Source: Thermomicrobiales bacterium (GTDB taxonomy: Bacteria; Chloroflexota; Chloroflexia; Thermomicrobiales; UBA6265). Taken from it: 64,000 nt of DNA. The notes beneath the pieces were generated by a model, which saw only the letters and a list, made by a program, of their open reading frames with translations, had not been told where the DNA came from and did no database searches. Numbering within the stretch: position 1 is the stretch's first letter; every line of letters begins with the position of its first letter. Shown here one piece after another: positions 52,381-62,067 of the stretch. The translations under genes were made by a program, and so were the position numbers. The DNA lies in contig JAUJOZ010000027.1 of NCBI GenBank assembly GCA_030447415.1, positions 1-64,000 of the forward strand, read 5' to 3'.

Positions 52381-52935
52381 TTAGAGCAGCCGGCGCAACA
52401 GCTTGACGGCGGTGGCGACTGTGACGCCGAAGGTGAGGTGCGCTGCCCAACGGTGGAGGTGCTGGCGGAGGGGATACGTCCCTGGTCCGTTCGCCAACCC
52501 GAGCACCAAGACGGCGAGCTCGTCGCCGAATAGCCAGAGCCCGGTCCCGAACGCAGGCCCTGCGGCAAGCGTTGAAACCTTGCTGGAGGTAGTGAGGGCG
52601 CCGAACACGCCGCCCTGGAAGGCGCCGTAGGCGTAGTGGACGAGGTAGCTGAGCGCGCTCTTCGTCTCGGTCTCCTGGGGAGGGTGCCCGGCCAGCCGCT
52701 CGTAAGCGATGCGCCCCATCGCGGCTGTTGACGACTCCCCCTCCTCGTGATGCTTCCCGATCAGCGAGATATTGTCCAGCGGGTGTGGCCCCTCCTCCCG
52801 GGTCGCGGAGCGCGAATCCTCACCAGTCAGTGCGGTTGCCGCTCGCCAGTAACCACCCATCGCGACAGTACCCGCAGCGCCGGCAACGAGCCCGACGACA
52901 ACCCCCTTCCACGCGTTGCCGTGTTCCCGTTCCAT
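52381..52935 (-). CDS. DUF1440-like integral membrane protein
   Basis: 184 residues from ATG 52935 after AGGAGGAG. Membrane segments include GVVVGLVAGAAGTVAMGGYW, LVHYAYGAFQGGVFGAL, GLWLFGDELAVLVLGLANGP and TFGVTVATAVKLLRRLL. This resembles DUF1440/YagU-like proteins, some linked to acid stress; that link is not evident here. Standalone gene. Confidence 0.72.
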   Translation of the reverse strand: MEREHGNAWKGVVVGLVAGAAGTVAMGGYWRAATALTGEDSRSATREEGPHPLDNISLIGKHHEEGESSTAAMGRIAYERLAGHPPQETETKSALSYLVHYAYGAFQGGVFGALTTSSKVSTLAAGPAFGTGLWLFGDELAVLVLGLANGPGTYPLRQHLHRWAAHLTFGVTVATAVKLLRRLL

Positions 52936-53045
52936 TGTTCGTTCTCTCCTCCTGCCATCCAGCAGCCTGCTGCAGCGGCTGGGTGACGGCACGATGATGC
53001 TGGTCGGCCCGAGTGTGAAAACGAGACCGGGGGTCGGAGATCGGC

Positions 53046-53318
53046 TAGAGCCTGTTATGGACTTTGCGGTTCGGTGGTGACGAGTTGATGGAGCATCAGG
53101 CAGGCGAACGGGACGGAATGCAGGCCGGCGCTCGTGTCTGGCAAGCATTCGTAGTCCCGCACCAGGCGGCGGAAGCGACGTACCCAGGCGAAGGAGCGCT
53201 CCACCACCCAGCGCCGGGGCAGCAAGACGCAGCCGCGCTTGGCCTCGGGCAGTTTGATGACCTCCAGGCGGATTCCGTGTTGGCAACAGTATCGAGCGCA
53301 GCGCCAGAGGGGCAACAA
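53046..53318 (-). mobile_element. IS5-type transposase 3' fragment
   Basis: The [52 protein letters not shown] is the C-terminal ~85 residues of an IS5 transposase with catalytic E in VVERSF. The end GAGCCTGTTATGGACTTT at 53047 is a typical IS5 terminus. The N-terminal part is gone; sequence beyond 53318 belongs to a host gene remnant. It differs from the IS5 relic at 31850, so this is a second IS type. Confidence 0.82.
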
Positions 53319-53329
53319 GCGCCTTAACG

Positions 53330-53418
53330 AGGTTTCCGAGGAAGACCAGCGTCACCAAGTCGGTCGTCGGTTCAACCAGCGCCTTGTGCATCCCTGGCTC
53401 GTTAAATTCTCCCTCCAT
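53330..53418 (-). pseudogene. Host gene remnant cut by the IS5 fragment
   Basis: ATG 53418 with GGAG nearby: [34 protein letters not shown], about 30 codons, ending at the IS boundary. Possibly the start of a membrane-associated protein. No family recognised. Confidence 0.4.
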
Positions 53419-53497
53419 TGGTCGTGCGGCCCCTTTCCATTTCTCCGACGCCCGACTCCCGTCCCTCCACGCAGCGTCTTCGGAGCCCGCATTGGCG

Positions 53498-54147
53498 TCA
53501 TCTCTGCCCGGTCTCCTGGTGTGAGAGGTCAACTGGGTTGGACTCGGGAGAGCCGCGCTGCCTCAAGAAGATCGCCAGAACCACCAACACGCCCACGGAC
53601 AGGAACTCGCTCTGCCAGTTCTGGAGCGACTCGAACCAGAAGCGCGCGGAGCGCAGGTGCGCCGGGATCGACACAGCCGGCTGTCCGTGCTCCGCGTGCT
53701 CCGCGCTCGCATCCCGGGCCCCGCCGGCCGCGTGGAGGGCCAGGGAGATGAAAAACAGGAGAAAGAGGGCCAAGGAGTGCTCGTAGAGTCGGAGGACGCC
53801 GCCGCCCCGTTGGACCGGCCACGGGACGTCGTCGTGTCCGCGTGAGCCGGCATCGATCTCAGCTGGTTCGTCGAGATTCGTCGAAACCGCCGATCCCTTC
53901 TGAAACAGGAAGACCGTCAGGAGGACGTACGCCCCCATCTGAAGGAACTCACTCTCCAGTTCTCGAAGACCGCCTCGATGAAGTGGCCGGTCCGCAGGTA
54001 CGCGACGGCGTCGACGGCACCCTGCGCGTGGGTCCCCTAGTTCTAATTGTAGACTCGGAAACCGGCGATGCCCTGGCCGACCAAACACACCGCGAAGAGG
54101 CTGAGCATCACCAGCGTCAAGTCGTTCTCGCGCAGGTAACGTCGCAC
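53498..54147 (-). pseudogene. DUF6766-like membrane protein with frameshifts
   Basis: From GTG 54147: VRRYLRENDLTLVMLSLFAVCLVGQGIAGFRVYN, then a frame change near 54045, and ELESEFLQMGAYVLLTVFLFQKGSA, another membrane pair YEHSLALFLLFFISLALHAAGGA, and FWFESLQNWQSEFLSVGVLVVLAIFLRQRGSPESNPV. Two internally repeated halves (each with an E-S-EFL motif) are typical of this family. At least one frameshift in the first half means decay or sequence error. Confidence 0.7.
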
Positions 54148-54386
54148 GCCATCCCTTCTTACACGCCCGCGGACCGGACGGTCATCGCGGTCGTCGTCCT
54201 CGACCCTGCCGAGGGTCATCCCCGTACCTCGACAGAGTCTGCTGAGAACGTCGTCCATTACATGGTCTCATCGTGGAGGAGACTCCAGTGGCGGCGGTGG
54301 AGGCCGTGTCCCCGTGCCGAAGCTGGAAGGTCGTGCCCCATGCGGCTTGCCGAGGCACGACCTGCTAGCTATGGGTCGTGGCTCGT

Positions 54387-55673
54387 CTACCTGTCGTCGC
54401 GCGCGGCGAGCCCGATGCTGAGCGGGCCGAACGCGTTCGCCGGCAGCCCCCCGACGCTGGTGACCAAGGTCAGGGTCCCGGACTCTCCGACCTCGAATCC
54501 CGTGATCGTGCCCTCGATGCTGTTCAGGGCGTGGAGGAAGCGACCGTCGCCTGCCAATGCGAGGTCGGCCGCGCCAACCCCCACCTGGGCTGCCTGCGCG
54601 TCGAGCAACTCCAGCGATCCGTCCTCACCGATGAGGTAGCTCTGGATCGTACCGCGGCGGAGGGTCTCGTCTTCAACAGTAAGGGAAGGGAGCGGACCGA
54701 AGCTCGTCGTGAAGCCGTAAACCCCGTCCGGGGTCACCACGAACCAGCATGGGTCGCTTTCACCGATGGGCAGGCTCTCGCCGATCGGCTCCAGCGCACC
54801 GTCGTCGCCAATCTCGTAGGACGCCACCGTGCCGGCGCCCGGCATCGCCTGGAAGTTCTCGGTCATCAGGAGACGGCCTTCGTCGTCGAAGGTGTAGCCG
54901 AAGGGCCCGTTGCCGGTCGGCTCGTTCTCGACTACCTCACCCGGGGTGCCGTCCTCGTCAACTGGGAAGGTGGTAATCGTATTCTCGGTGATTTGGCTGA
55001 CGATCAGGACGTTACCCGCTGGGTTGAACGACACCTGGGCACACCCGGCATCGGGGCCACCGCTCAGCTCCCGGGCCGAATCCGCGATCGGCTCGAGCGC
55101 GCCCGACTCGTCGATGGTAAAGCCGTTGATCCGCGGGTTGCCGCCGAAGCAGAAGCCGACCCCGGGGGCGTCGCCGCCGCTGTTGAGGACGTAGAGCCGC
55201 CCCCCGTGGACGGTGACGCTCGTGGGGCGCTCGCCTCCCGACGGCTCGGTCTCGACCAGTTCGAGCCCGTCATCTGTGGCTTGGAGGACCGAGATGCTAT
55301 CGCTGCCGCCGTTGACGGCGATGACGAAGTCGTCGCCGCCGCCGAGATTGACCGGCGAGGACTGGCCCTCGGCGCTAGCCACGATCAAGGCGGTGTCGGA
55401 GTTCTCGAACGAGCCGCTGCCGAGGCCGCCCGTGTCGAAGTGGCCCAGCGGGCTCAGCCTCCCGTCGTCCGCTCGGGTGTAGGCGACGATCTCGTTGCGG
55501 GCGGGGCTGTTGGTCATGGCGTAGACGGTGCCTGTGGAGGAGGTCTCTCCCTGCGGTGTGGCGTCCTCTTGAGCGAACGATGGTAGGCTCGCGCCGAGCA
55601 GCGAGGCAAACGCCACCACTAGACTGAACCCAACAACGCGGCGACGAACCGGGGGATAGGGTTGGTTGATCAT
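54387..55673 (-). CDS. Secreted lactonase-like beta-propeller protein
   Basis: 428 residues. Signal peptide VVGFSLVVAFASLLGASLPSFAQ, then seven-bladed propeller repeats (VYAMTNSPARNEIVAYTRADDGRLSPLG, NSDSISV-like NGGSDSISVLQATDDGLELV, GRLYVLNSGG, GNVLIVSQITENTITTFPV). This is the 6-phosphogluconolactonase-like/YncE-type fold, but the exported location makes a sugar-phosphate substrate unlikely. ATG 55673 follows AAGGAG. Divergent from the two-component system across a 472-bp gap. Confidence 0.83.
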   Translation of the reverse strand: MINQPYPPVRRRVVGFSLVVAFASLLGASLPSFAQEDATPQGETSSTGTVYAMTNSPARNEIVAYTRADDGRLSPLGHFDTGGLGSGSFENSDTALIVASAEGQSSPVNLGGGDDFVIAVNGGSDSISVLQATDDGLELVETEPSGGERPTSVTVHGGRLYVLNSGGDAPGVGFCFGGNPRINGFTIDESGALEPIADSARELSGGPDAGCAQVSFNPAGNVLIVSQITENTITTFPVDEDGTPGEVVENEPTGNGPFGYTFDDEGRLLMTENFQAMPGAGTVASYEIGDDGALEPIGESLPIGESDPCWFVVTPDGVYGFTTSFGPLPSLTVEDETLRRGTIQSYLIGEDGSLELLDAQAAQVGVGAADLALAGDGRFLHALNSIEGTITGFEVGESGTLTLVTSVGGLPANAFGPLSIGLAARDDR

Positions 55674-56145
55674 CCTGTCTGCTCCTTGCTCCGGTTTCGA
55701 TCCATGAATTGATGCGAGGTGCCAGCCCCCCGCAACTCCGTGCACCTTCAATCTATGGCGGCCTCCTCATTGGGTTTTGTCGTCCTCCGAGTGCTTGGGG
55801 TATTGCTCGCACCGGCACCCGATGTCCGATCCGGTCAATGACCCGCAGCTGGGCCACTGGCGGGATAGTCAAGGTATTCAGCGGTCTATTACGCTCTTGA
55901 GTGTTGGTGACGCACGATTTAATAAACGTAAGGTTTGTCATCCGTCGTGACGCGTTCACCGCTATCTGTTGGCCACATGAGCATTCTGTGGCGAGGAACG
56001 AGGAGGGCGGGGCCGATACGCCGCCCCCCCCCACGGCTCTCGCCATGACTCCGCATCCGTAAGATTCGTGTCACCTCGGTCTCCGCTACGTCACCGAGGT
56101 CGATCATGATGACGGGAAAATTAGAAATCCGGTTGGGACGACCAG
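55674..56145. other. Divergent control region, locally AT-richer
   Basis: The 472 bp between the beta-propeller gene and the response regulator contain a stretch near 55895-55950 with TTTAATAAACGTAAGG that is clearly AT-richer than the surroundings. It probably holds promoters in both directions. I cannot assign exact hexamers. Confidence 0.4.
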
Positions 56146-56937
56146 ATGTCCAGATCGACAGGGGCGGGTGCGATAGACTCAGGAGACCAGGCGACGGGAG
56201 GGGTGGCAGCGCCCCCGGCGGGGGTGACCATGCTGGAGAACAGCAGCCGAGTCACAGTCGGCACGATCCTTCTTGTCGACGATGAGGCGATCGTGCGCGA
56301 GGTGGTCGAGCGCTACCTCCGCCAGGAGGGGTTTCGGGTCGAGTTGGCCGCGGACGGACCGGAGGCGCTGCGCCGCTTCACCGCCGCGCGTCCGGATCTG
56401 GTCGTCCTCGATCTAATGCTGTCGGGGGTGGACGGCCTGGAGGTCTGTCGACGCATCCGAGCCCAGAGCAATGTCCCGATCGTGATGCTCACCGCCAAGG
56501 GGGACGAGACCGACACGATCGTCGGGCTTGGGGTGGGAGCTGATGACTACGTTGCTAAACCCTTCAGCCCCCGAGAGCTGGTCGCCCGAATCAAGGCGGT
56601 TCTCCGACGCGCGGGGGCACAGCCGATCTCCGAGGATGATCCCCTGCGATTCGGGGCGATCGTGATCCGACCAGACCGGCGCCAGGTTGAGGTCAGCGGG
56701 AAGGCGGTGGACCTGACGGCACGGGAGTTCGATCTGCTCGTGTTCCTCGCTGCTCACCCGGGCCAGGTCTTTTCCCGCGAGGCGCTGTTGGACAAGGTCT
56801 GGGACTGGGCCTACGCCAGCGACGGTGGCACGGTCACCGTCCACGTCCGTCGCTTACGGCAAAAGATCGAGGCCCACCCAGAGCGCCCACGGTACATCAA
56901 GACCGTTTGGGGCGTCGGCTACAAGTTCGAGCCGTGA
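56146..56937 (+). CDS. OmpR/PhoB-family response regulator
   Basis: 263 residues. Receiver domain with acidic D45-D46, phosphoacceptor D89 (LVVLDLMLSGVDG), T116 and K138 (VAKPFSPREL), then a winged-helix DNA-binding domain VDLTAREFDLLVFLAAHPGQVFSREALLDKVW...TVTVHVRRLRQKIE. It overlaps the kinase GTG by 4 nt. The first ~35 residues precede the receiver; ATG 56230 may be the true start. Likely paired with the next gene. Confidence 0.93.
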   Translation: MSRSTGAGAIDSGDQATGGVAAPPAGVTMLENSSRVTVGTILLVDDEAIVREVVERYLRQEGFRVELAADGPEALRRFTAARPDLVVLDLMLSGVDGLEVCRRIRAQSNVPIVMLTAKGDETDTIVGLGVGADDYVAKPFSPRELVARIKAVLRRAGAQPISEDDPLRFGAIVIRPDRRQVEVSGKAVDLTAREFDLLVFLAAHPGQVFSREALLDKVWDWAYASDGGTVTVHVRRLRQKIEAHPERPRYIKTVWGVGYKFEP

Positions 56938-58247
56938 ACACCGGCCCGGAGAGCGCCCACGCCCCGGTCCTGTCTCGGCGGAGCCTCGTGCGGCGCGCAG
57001 CCGCGGTCGCTGCCGGGGTGGTCATTGCCGTGGGAGCGACGATGGCGGTGGCGCGGCTGGTCCTCGGGGTCCGCGGACCGGACGCTTGGCTGTTGCTGGG
57101 GCTACTTGTCCTGTCCGCGGCCGTCTCGCTGCTCACAGGTGGACTGCTGATCTGGGTCTCCGCCGGGCGACGATGGGACCGACTCGGAACACGGCTGGCA
57201 GCGGCGCAGCTGGTGGGCGTGCTCGTCGCCCTTCTCAACGTTGTCCCGACGACCCTGGTGATGTTCCTCTCCCCCCACGACCGAGGCCTGGTGCTGCTCC
57301 TGCTCATCTACGCGCTGGCGATCGCCCTCGTCTTCGCCTCGTTGATGAGCGCCTCCATCGCGGCGTCGCTCGGCGCCATCCGCGCGGGCGCGGCGCGGAT
57401 GGCCGCTGGCGACCTGGGGGCGCGCGTCCCGGTGGCGAGCGAGCGGGAGCTGGCCGAGCTGGGCACGGTGTTTAACGCGATGGCCACCCGACTGGAGGCC
57501 GCGTTCGCCCGCCAGCGCGAGCTGGAAGAAGCCCGGCAGGGGTTGATCGCCGCCGTCTCTCACGACCTGCGGACGCCGTTGGCGTCCCTCCGGGTGATGG
57601 TCGAGGCGATCATCGACGGGGTGGCGGACGACCCCGTGACGATTCGTCGCTACCTCGGGGCGATGCAGCGAGAGACGATCAGCCTCGGCCGGCTGATCGA
57701 CGACCTGTTTGAGATGGCGCGGCTGGACGTCGGGCCGATCGGGCTCCGCCTGGAGCCGAGCCCGATCACGGCCCTGATCAGTACGACACTGGAGGCGATG
57801 GAGGCCCAGGCGAGCCGCCAGGGCATCGAGCTGCATGCCCAGTTCGATCCGAACCTGCCCTTGGTGGTCGTCGACCCGGACCGCGTCCAGCGCGTCCTCT
57901 ACAACCTGGTGCAGAACGCCCTCCGCCACACGCCCGCCGACGGCACGGTGACGGTGGAGGCGATCGACCTGGGGACGGACGTTCAGGTCAACATCGGGGA
58001 CACCGGGGAAGGTATCGCGTCCATCGACCTCCCGCACGTTTTCGAGCCGTTCTACCGTGGGGACCCGGCGCGGGCACGAGACGGGCCGGCCGGCCCGACG
58101 GGAGCAGCCGGGCTCGGCCTCGCCATCACTCGTCGGCTGATCGAGATCCACGGTGGACGAATCTGGGTGGCCCAGCCGGCGAACGGCGGCTCTGTTTTCT
58201 CCTTCACGCTCCCTAAGGCGGGGCCACGCCGGTCCGCGGCGCCGTAA
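56934..58247 (+). CDS. Sensor histidine kinase
   Basis: 437 residues, GTG start overlapping the regulator stop. Four N-terminal hydrophobic segments (residues 20-145), HAMP-like RAGAARMAAGDLGARVPVASERELAELGTVFNAMA, HisKA with H210 in AAVSHDLRTPLASL, and HATPase_c with NALRHTPADG (N-box), GDTGEGI, and GLGLAITRRLIEIHGG. No large extracytoplasmic sensor domain, so it may sense through the membrane. Confidence 0.93.
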   Translation: MNTGPESAHAPVLSRRSLVRRAAAVAAGVVIAVGATMAVARLVLGVRGPDAWLLLGLLVLSAAVSLLTGGLLIWVSAGRRWDRLGTRLAAAQLVGVLVALLNVVPTTLVMFLSPHDRGLVLLLLIYALAIALVFASLMSASIAASLGAIRAGAARMAAGDLGARVPVASERELAELGTVFNAMATRLEAAFARQRELEEARQGLIAAVSHDLRTPLASLRVMVEAIIDGVADDPVTIRRYLGAMQRETISLGRLIDDLFEMARLDVGPIGLRLEPSPITALISTTLEAMEAQASRQGIELHAQFDPNLPLVVVDPDRVQRVLYNLVQNALRHTPADGTVTVEAIDLGTDVQVNIGDTGEGIASIDLPHVFEPFYRGDPARARDGPAGPTGAAGLGLAITRRLIEIHGGRIWVAQPANGGSVFSFTLPKAGPRRSAAP

Positions 58248-58300
58248 GCGAGATCCGCGACGAGGCATTACCCGCCGAACAAGCCGAGCGGAGCATCGAG

Positions 58301-58948
58301 ATGGAGACCGAAGGGGACTCGAGGACCGGCGACTCGCACCTCGTCACCAAGCTGCGGCAAGGTGACGAGGCGGCCTTCGTCGCGTTAATCGCTCGTCACC
58401 ACACCTCCATGGTGCGCGTGGCCACCCTGTACGTGCGGGACCACGAGGTCGCTGAGGAGATCGCCCAAGACGCCTGGCTGGCAGTGCTCCAAGGCCTGGA
58501 CCGGTTCGAGGCGCGTTCCTCGTTCAAGACGTGGATCTTCCGCATCCTCACGAACCGAGCTCGCACCCGCGGCGTACGCGACCAGCGGGTGGTCCCGTTT
58601 GCGATGCTGCAGGGGGACGATCCCACCCCCGACCGCTCGGTCGACCCGGACCGGTTCTTTCCCGCCGGGCACGAGGACGCGGGGCACTGGTCGTTCCCAC
58701 CTCGGAGCTGGGAGGGTGCACCTGAAGCGCGGCTGCTGGCCGACGAGACGGGCGCCCACATCGCGGCGGCCATCGCGGCGCTGCCCGAAGGCCAGCGGGC
58801 GGTGATCACGCTGCGGGACGTGGAGGGCTGGTCGGCGGCAGAGGTCTGTCACGTTCTGGACCTGACGGAGACTAATCAACGAGTCCTGCTGCACCGGGCC
58901 CGCTCCCAGGTCCGGGGAGCGCTTGCGTGTTACCTCGGAGACGACTGA
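58301..58948 (+). CDS. ECF-type RNA polymerase sigma factor
   Basis: 215 residues. Region 2: LVTKLRQGDEAAFVALIARHHTSMVRVATLYVRDHEVAEEIAQDAWLAVLQGLDRFEARSSFKTWIFRILTNRART. Region 4: IAALPEGQRAVITLRDVEGWSAAEVCHVLDLTETNQRVLLHRARSQVRGAL. Between them lies an acidic linker of ~50 residues. The next gene, 6 bp on, is an anti-sigma zinc-finger protein, so this is a regulated ECF pair downstream of the two-component system. Confidence 0.93.
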   Translation: METEGDSRTGDSHLVTKLRQGDEAAFVALIARHHTSMVRVATLYVRDHEVAEEIAQDAWLAVLQGLDRFEARSSFKTWIFRILTNRARTRGVRDQRVVPFAMLQGDDPTPDRSVDPDRFFPAGHEDAGHWSFPPRSWEGAPEARLLADETGAHIAAAIAALPEGQRAVITLRDVEGWSAAEVCHVLDLTETNQRVLLHRARSQVRGALACYLGDD

Positions 58949-58954
58949 GCCACC

Positions 58955-59200
58955 ATGGCTGAGCCAGACCTGACCTGCCAAGACCTCGTCGAACTCGTGA
59001 CGGACTACCTCGAGGGGGGGCTGCCCCCGGCGCAGCGGGCTCGCTTCGAGGTGCACATCGCGGACTGCCCGTATTGCGACACCTACCTGGATCAGATGCA
59101 GCGGACGATTCGGGTGGTGCGCATCCGACAGGAGAGCACGATCGCCCCGGAGGCGGAGGCCGAACTCCTGCGGCGTTTTCGAGCTTGGAAGCGGGACTGA
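58955..59200 (+). CDS. Zinc-finger anti-sigma factor (zf-HC2)
   Basis: 81 residues. CQDLVELVTDYLEGGLPPAQRARFEVHIADCPYCDTYLDQM holds the HX3CX2C motif (H, C, C) of ZAS proteins. No membrane helix, so it is a cytoplasmic anti-sigma, possibly redox-sensitive through the cysteines. It starts 6 bp after the sigma gene stop. Confidence 0.88.
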   Translation: MAEPDLTCQDLVELVTDYLEGGLPPAQRARFEVHIADCPYCDTYLDQMQRTIRVVRIRQESTIAPEAEAELLRRFRAWKRD

Positions 59201-59596
59201 AGCTATCACGCTATCACGCGGACTGGATCTCAGGTTGCCCACCATGCCGGAGCCGACCTGTCGTCGTCCGCACGTCCATCGTTCGCCCGGTGTAACGAAA
59301 CGCGGCCACGGGAGGACTAGGGCGTATCTGCAAACTGATGGCAGTGGACCGCAGTTGCCTTTGCCAGACCATTTCCTCGGCTCATCGAGCCCTTACAGCG
59401 GCTGTCTGAACCGGGGGCGCCGCACCTTCCGTGGGCCGGTAGACGCGTTTGCGGACACGCCCTAGCCGGGGCCTGAACTAGCTTGAACTCGTGGCGTCAA
59501 GCGATGCGGTGCAGCCGCGCACCGACGAGTCGAGACATCTCCTCCCCAGGTTCCCAGGCTGTCGGGGTGGTGGAGTTGAGGAGGAGCAGGACCGAA
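59201..59596. other. Non-coding interval
   Basis: 396 bp between the anti-sigma gene and the PLP enzyme. Only a short tandem CTATCACG at 59203-59218 stands out. It probably contains the promoter of the following operon; no clear boxes. Confidence 0.35.
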
Positions 59597-60904
59597 ATGT
59601 CGGAGGTCACGCGGCGACGCGTCGCAGCAGCTGATGGGCAGAATGGTCGTCGCGATGGAAATCCTCCGCCTGAGCCCGCTGCGGCAGCTCGAAGGGCGGC
59701 CTTCCGGACACGCGCCACCCACGCTGGGGAAGATTGGTCGGCGCCGGTCAGGCCGTTGACCGAACCCATCTTTCAGGGCACGGTCTACGCTTTTCACGAC
59801 CCGGTCCTGGCTGAGGCCCGCCACGCGGCCGACCCGTCGGAGCCAAACTACGCCCGCGACGGACTGCCCAACGTCCGATCGCTGGAGCGGGCGGTCGCGC
59901 AACTCGAAGGGGCGGAGGAGGGCGTCGCGGCGGCTTCCGGGATGGGCGCGGTCGCGCTCGTCTTCCTCGCGCATCTTGCCGTCGGTGACGAGGTCGTCGT
60001 CTCTGCCGACTGCTACTGCGACACCGCCACGCTCCTGAGGGAAGAACTCGTCCGCTTCGGCGTGATCGCGGCGTTCGTCGACACCTGTGACCTGGAGACG
60101 TTCCGAACCAGCCTCACCGCCCACACCCGCCTCGTCTACGTCGAGACGGTCTCCAACCCCGCGATGAAGCTCTGTGATCTGACCCGCATCGCCGAGATTG
60201 CTCACCAGGGAGGCGCCTTGCTGGTCGTGGACAACACCTTCGCCACCCCGGCGCTCTGCCGGCCGCTGGAACATGGCGCGGACCTGGTGGTCCACAGCGC
60301 GACCAAGTTCATCGGCGGCCACCACGACCTCACGGCGGGCGTTGTGGTCGGACGACGGACGCTGTTGGAGCGGGTCCGGCGCTGCGCCTATCTGTACGGG
60401 CCGACCCTCGGGTCGATGGACGCCTGGCTCGCCCTCCGTGGCATCAAGACGCTGGCGCCGCGCATGGTCTGGATCAGCGAGACCGCAGCGGCCGTGGCCG
60501 CCTTCCTCGCCGCGCACCCCGCCGTCGCCGCCGTCCGCTATCCGGGGCTGCCCGACCATCCCCAAGCGGCTCTGGCGCGGCGGCTCCTGCCGGACGGCGC
60601 CGGCGGCATGCTTCGCCTTCGACCTCGCTGGCGGTCCCTCCGCCGCCGAAGCATTGATCCGCCGGCTCCGAATGATCGCCTTTGCACCCAGCCTCGGTGG
60701 GACCGGGACGACGATCTCCTACCCGCCCACGGCGCGACCGGCCGGCAACGAAGCGCGGGAGTCGAGTGCGTCCATCCGCATGTCCATCGGGTTGGAAGCC
60801 GCGGAGACCTGATCGCCGACCTCCGCCAGGCCCTCGATGCGCTTCCGGCTCCCGAGGCGGCCTTCCGGATCGACGTGGACGTTGCCCTGGAGGTTGCGAC
60901 GTGA
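59597..60904 (+). pseudogene. Cys/Met-metabolism PLP enzyme with two compensating frameshifts
   Basis: A cystathionine gamma-synthase/methionine gamma-lyase-type protein: [50 protein letters not shown], and PLP lysine K237 in [16 protein letters not shown]. Near 60608 it leaves GGML, and the conserved FAFDLAGGPSAAEALIRRL...SLGGTGTTISYPP is in another frame until about 60795. The last part (LIADLRQALDAL) is back in frame. Two indels of opposite sign restore the frame, so a full-length but partly scrambled protein would result if real; sequencing error is equally plausible. ATG 59597 has GAGGAG upstream. Confidence 0.78.
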
Positions 60905-62067
60905 GCGAGCGAACCACGGCGCTCGTGACCGGCGGCGCGGGCCTGATTGGCTCCCACATCGTGGACGTGGCATTGGCGCGGGGCTGGGACGTGCGCGTGC
61001 TGGACAGTCTGGAGCGGCAGACCCACCGCCACGGCAAACCCGCCTGGATCCCCGCTGCGGTCGACTTCGTCCGCGGCGACATCCGTAACCGGCGGGATTG
61101 GGAGCGGGCGCTGGACGGAATCGACGTCATCTTCCATGAGGCAGCCTACGGTGGCTACATGCCGGAGATCGCCAAATTCGTCCACGTCAACGCCTACGGC
61201 ACGGCACTGATGCTGGAGACGATCCGCGACCGCCGGCTGCCCATCGGCAAGGTAGTGGTTGCCTCCTCCCAGGCCGTCTACAACGAGGGCGCCTACGCCT
61301 GCTCGGTCCACGGCCGCTTCTACGGCAGCACGCGTTCGATTGCTCAACTCGCGCGGGGCGACTACGCCGCCCACTGCCCCGCCTGCGGCGCGGCGGCGAT
61401 CCCGGTGCCGACCGACGAGGATGCGCCGATGGGCGGGGAGAACGTGTACGCGATCACCAAGGCGGACCAAGAGCGATTGGTGATCTCCTGGGGCCGCGCC
61501 ACCGGCATCCCCGTCGTCGCGCTGCGCTACTCCTGTACCTACGGCCCGCGCCAGTCCGTCTTCAATCCTTACACCGGGGTCATCGCGATCTTCTGCACTC
61601 GCCTCCTGAACGACCTGCCGCCCGTCGTCTACGAGGACGGCGGCCAGATGCGGGACCTCGTCTTCGTGGAAGACGTGGCCCGTGCCAACCTCCTGGTGGC
61701 CACCGACGACCGCGCCGATGGCCGAATCTTCAACGTTGGGACAGGCCAAGCGGTAACGATCGGGGCCTCGCCCAGCTCCTGGCGTCGCGTCTCGGGAAAG
61801 ATATCCCGCCGCACCTCCCGGGTGAGTATCGTCCCGGCGAGATGCGCGCCCTGATCTCCGGACATCTCCCGTATCGCCGATCTGGGGTTCGCCCCACGGA
61901 TCGACCTTGCCTCCGGCATCGATCGCTACCTCGCCTGGATTGCTGAGCAGGGCGACATTGCGGACTACTTCGGTGCTGCGGAGCGCCGTCTGCGCCGACA
62001 GCAGGTGGTGAAGCGGGCGGCAGCGGCCAGAGAAACGGAGCCCGTCACGGGTCGAGAGGGATCGTGA
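60901..62067 (+). pseudogene. NAD-dependent epimerase/dehydratase with 3' frameshifts
   Basis: Extended SDR: VTGGAGLIGSHIVD, FVRGDIRNRRDW, FHEAAYGG, VASSQAVYNEG, catalytic YAITK in NVYAITKADQE, LRYSCTYGPRQS and FVEDVARANLL. After GTGQAVTIG (about 61770) the frame shifts; LAQLLASRLGKDIPP continues in another, and DISRIADLGFAPRIDLASGIDRYLAWIAEQGDIADYF in a third to TGA 62067. The insertion between S and Y (with CPACG) is typical of a nucleotide-sugar epimerase/dehydrogenase subgroup. GTG 60901 overlaps the previous stop (GTGA). Confidence 0.82.

Noticed and set aside
54378-55586. 402-aa plus-strand ORF opposite the beta-propeller gene
   Set aside because: Antisense shadow; the minus strand has a signal peptide, ribosome site and propeller repeats.
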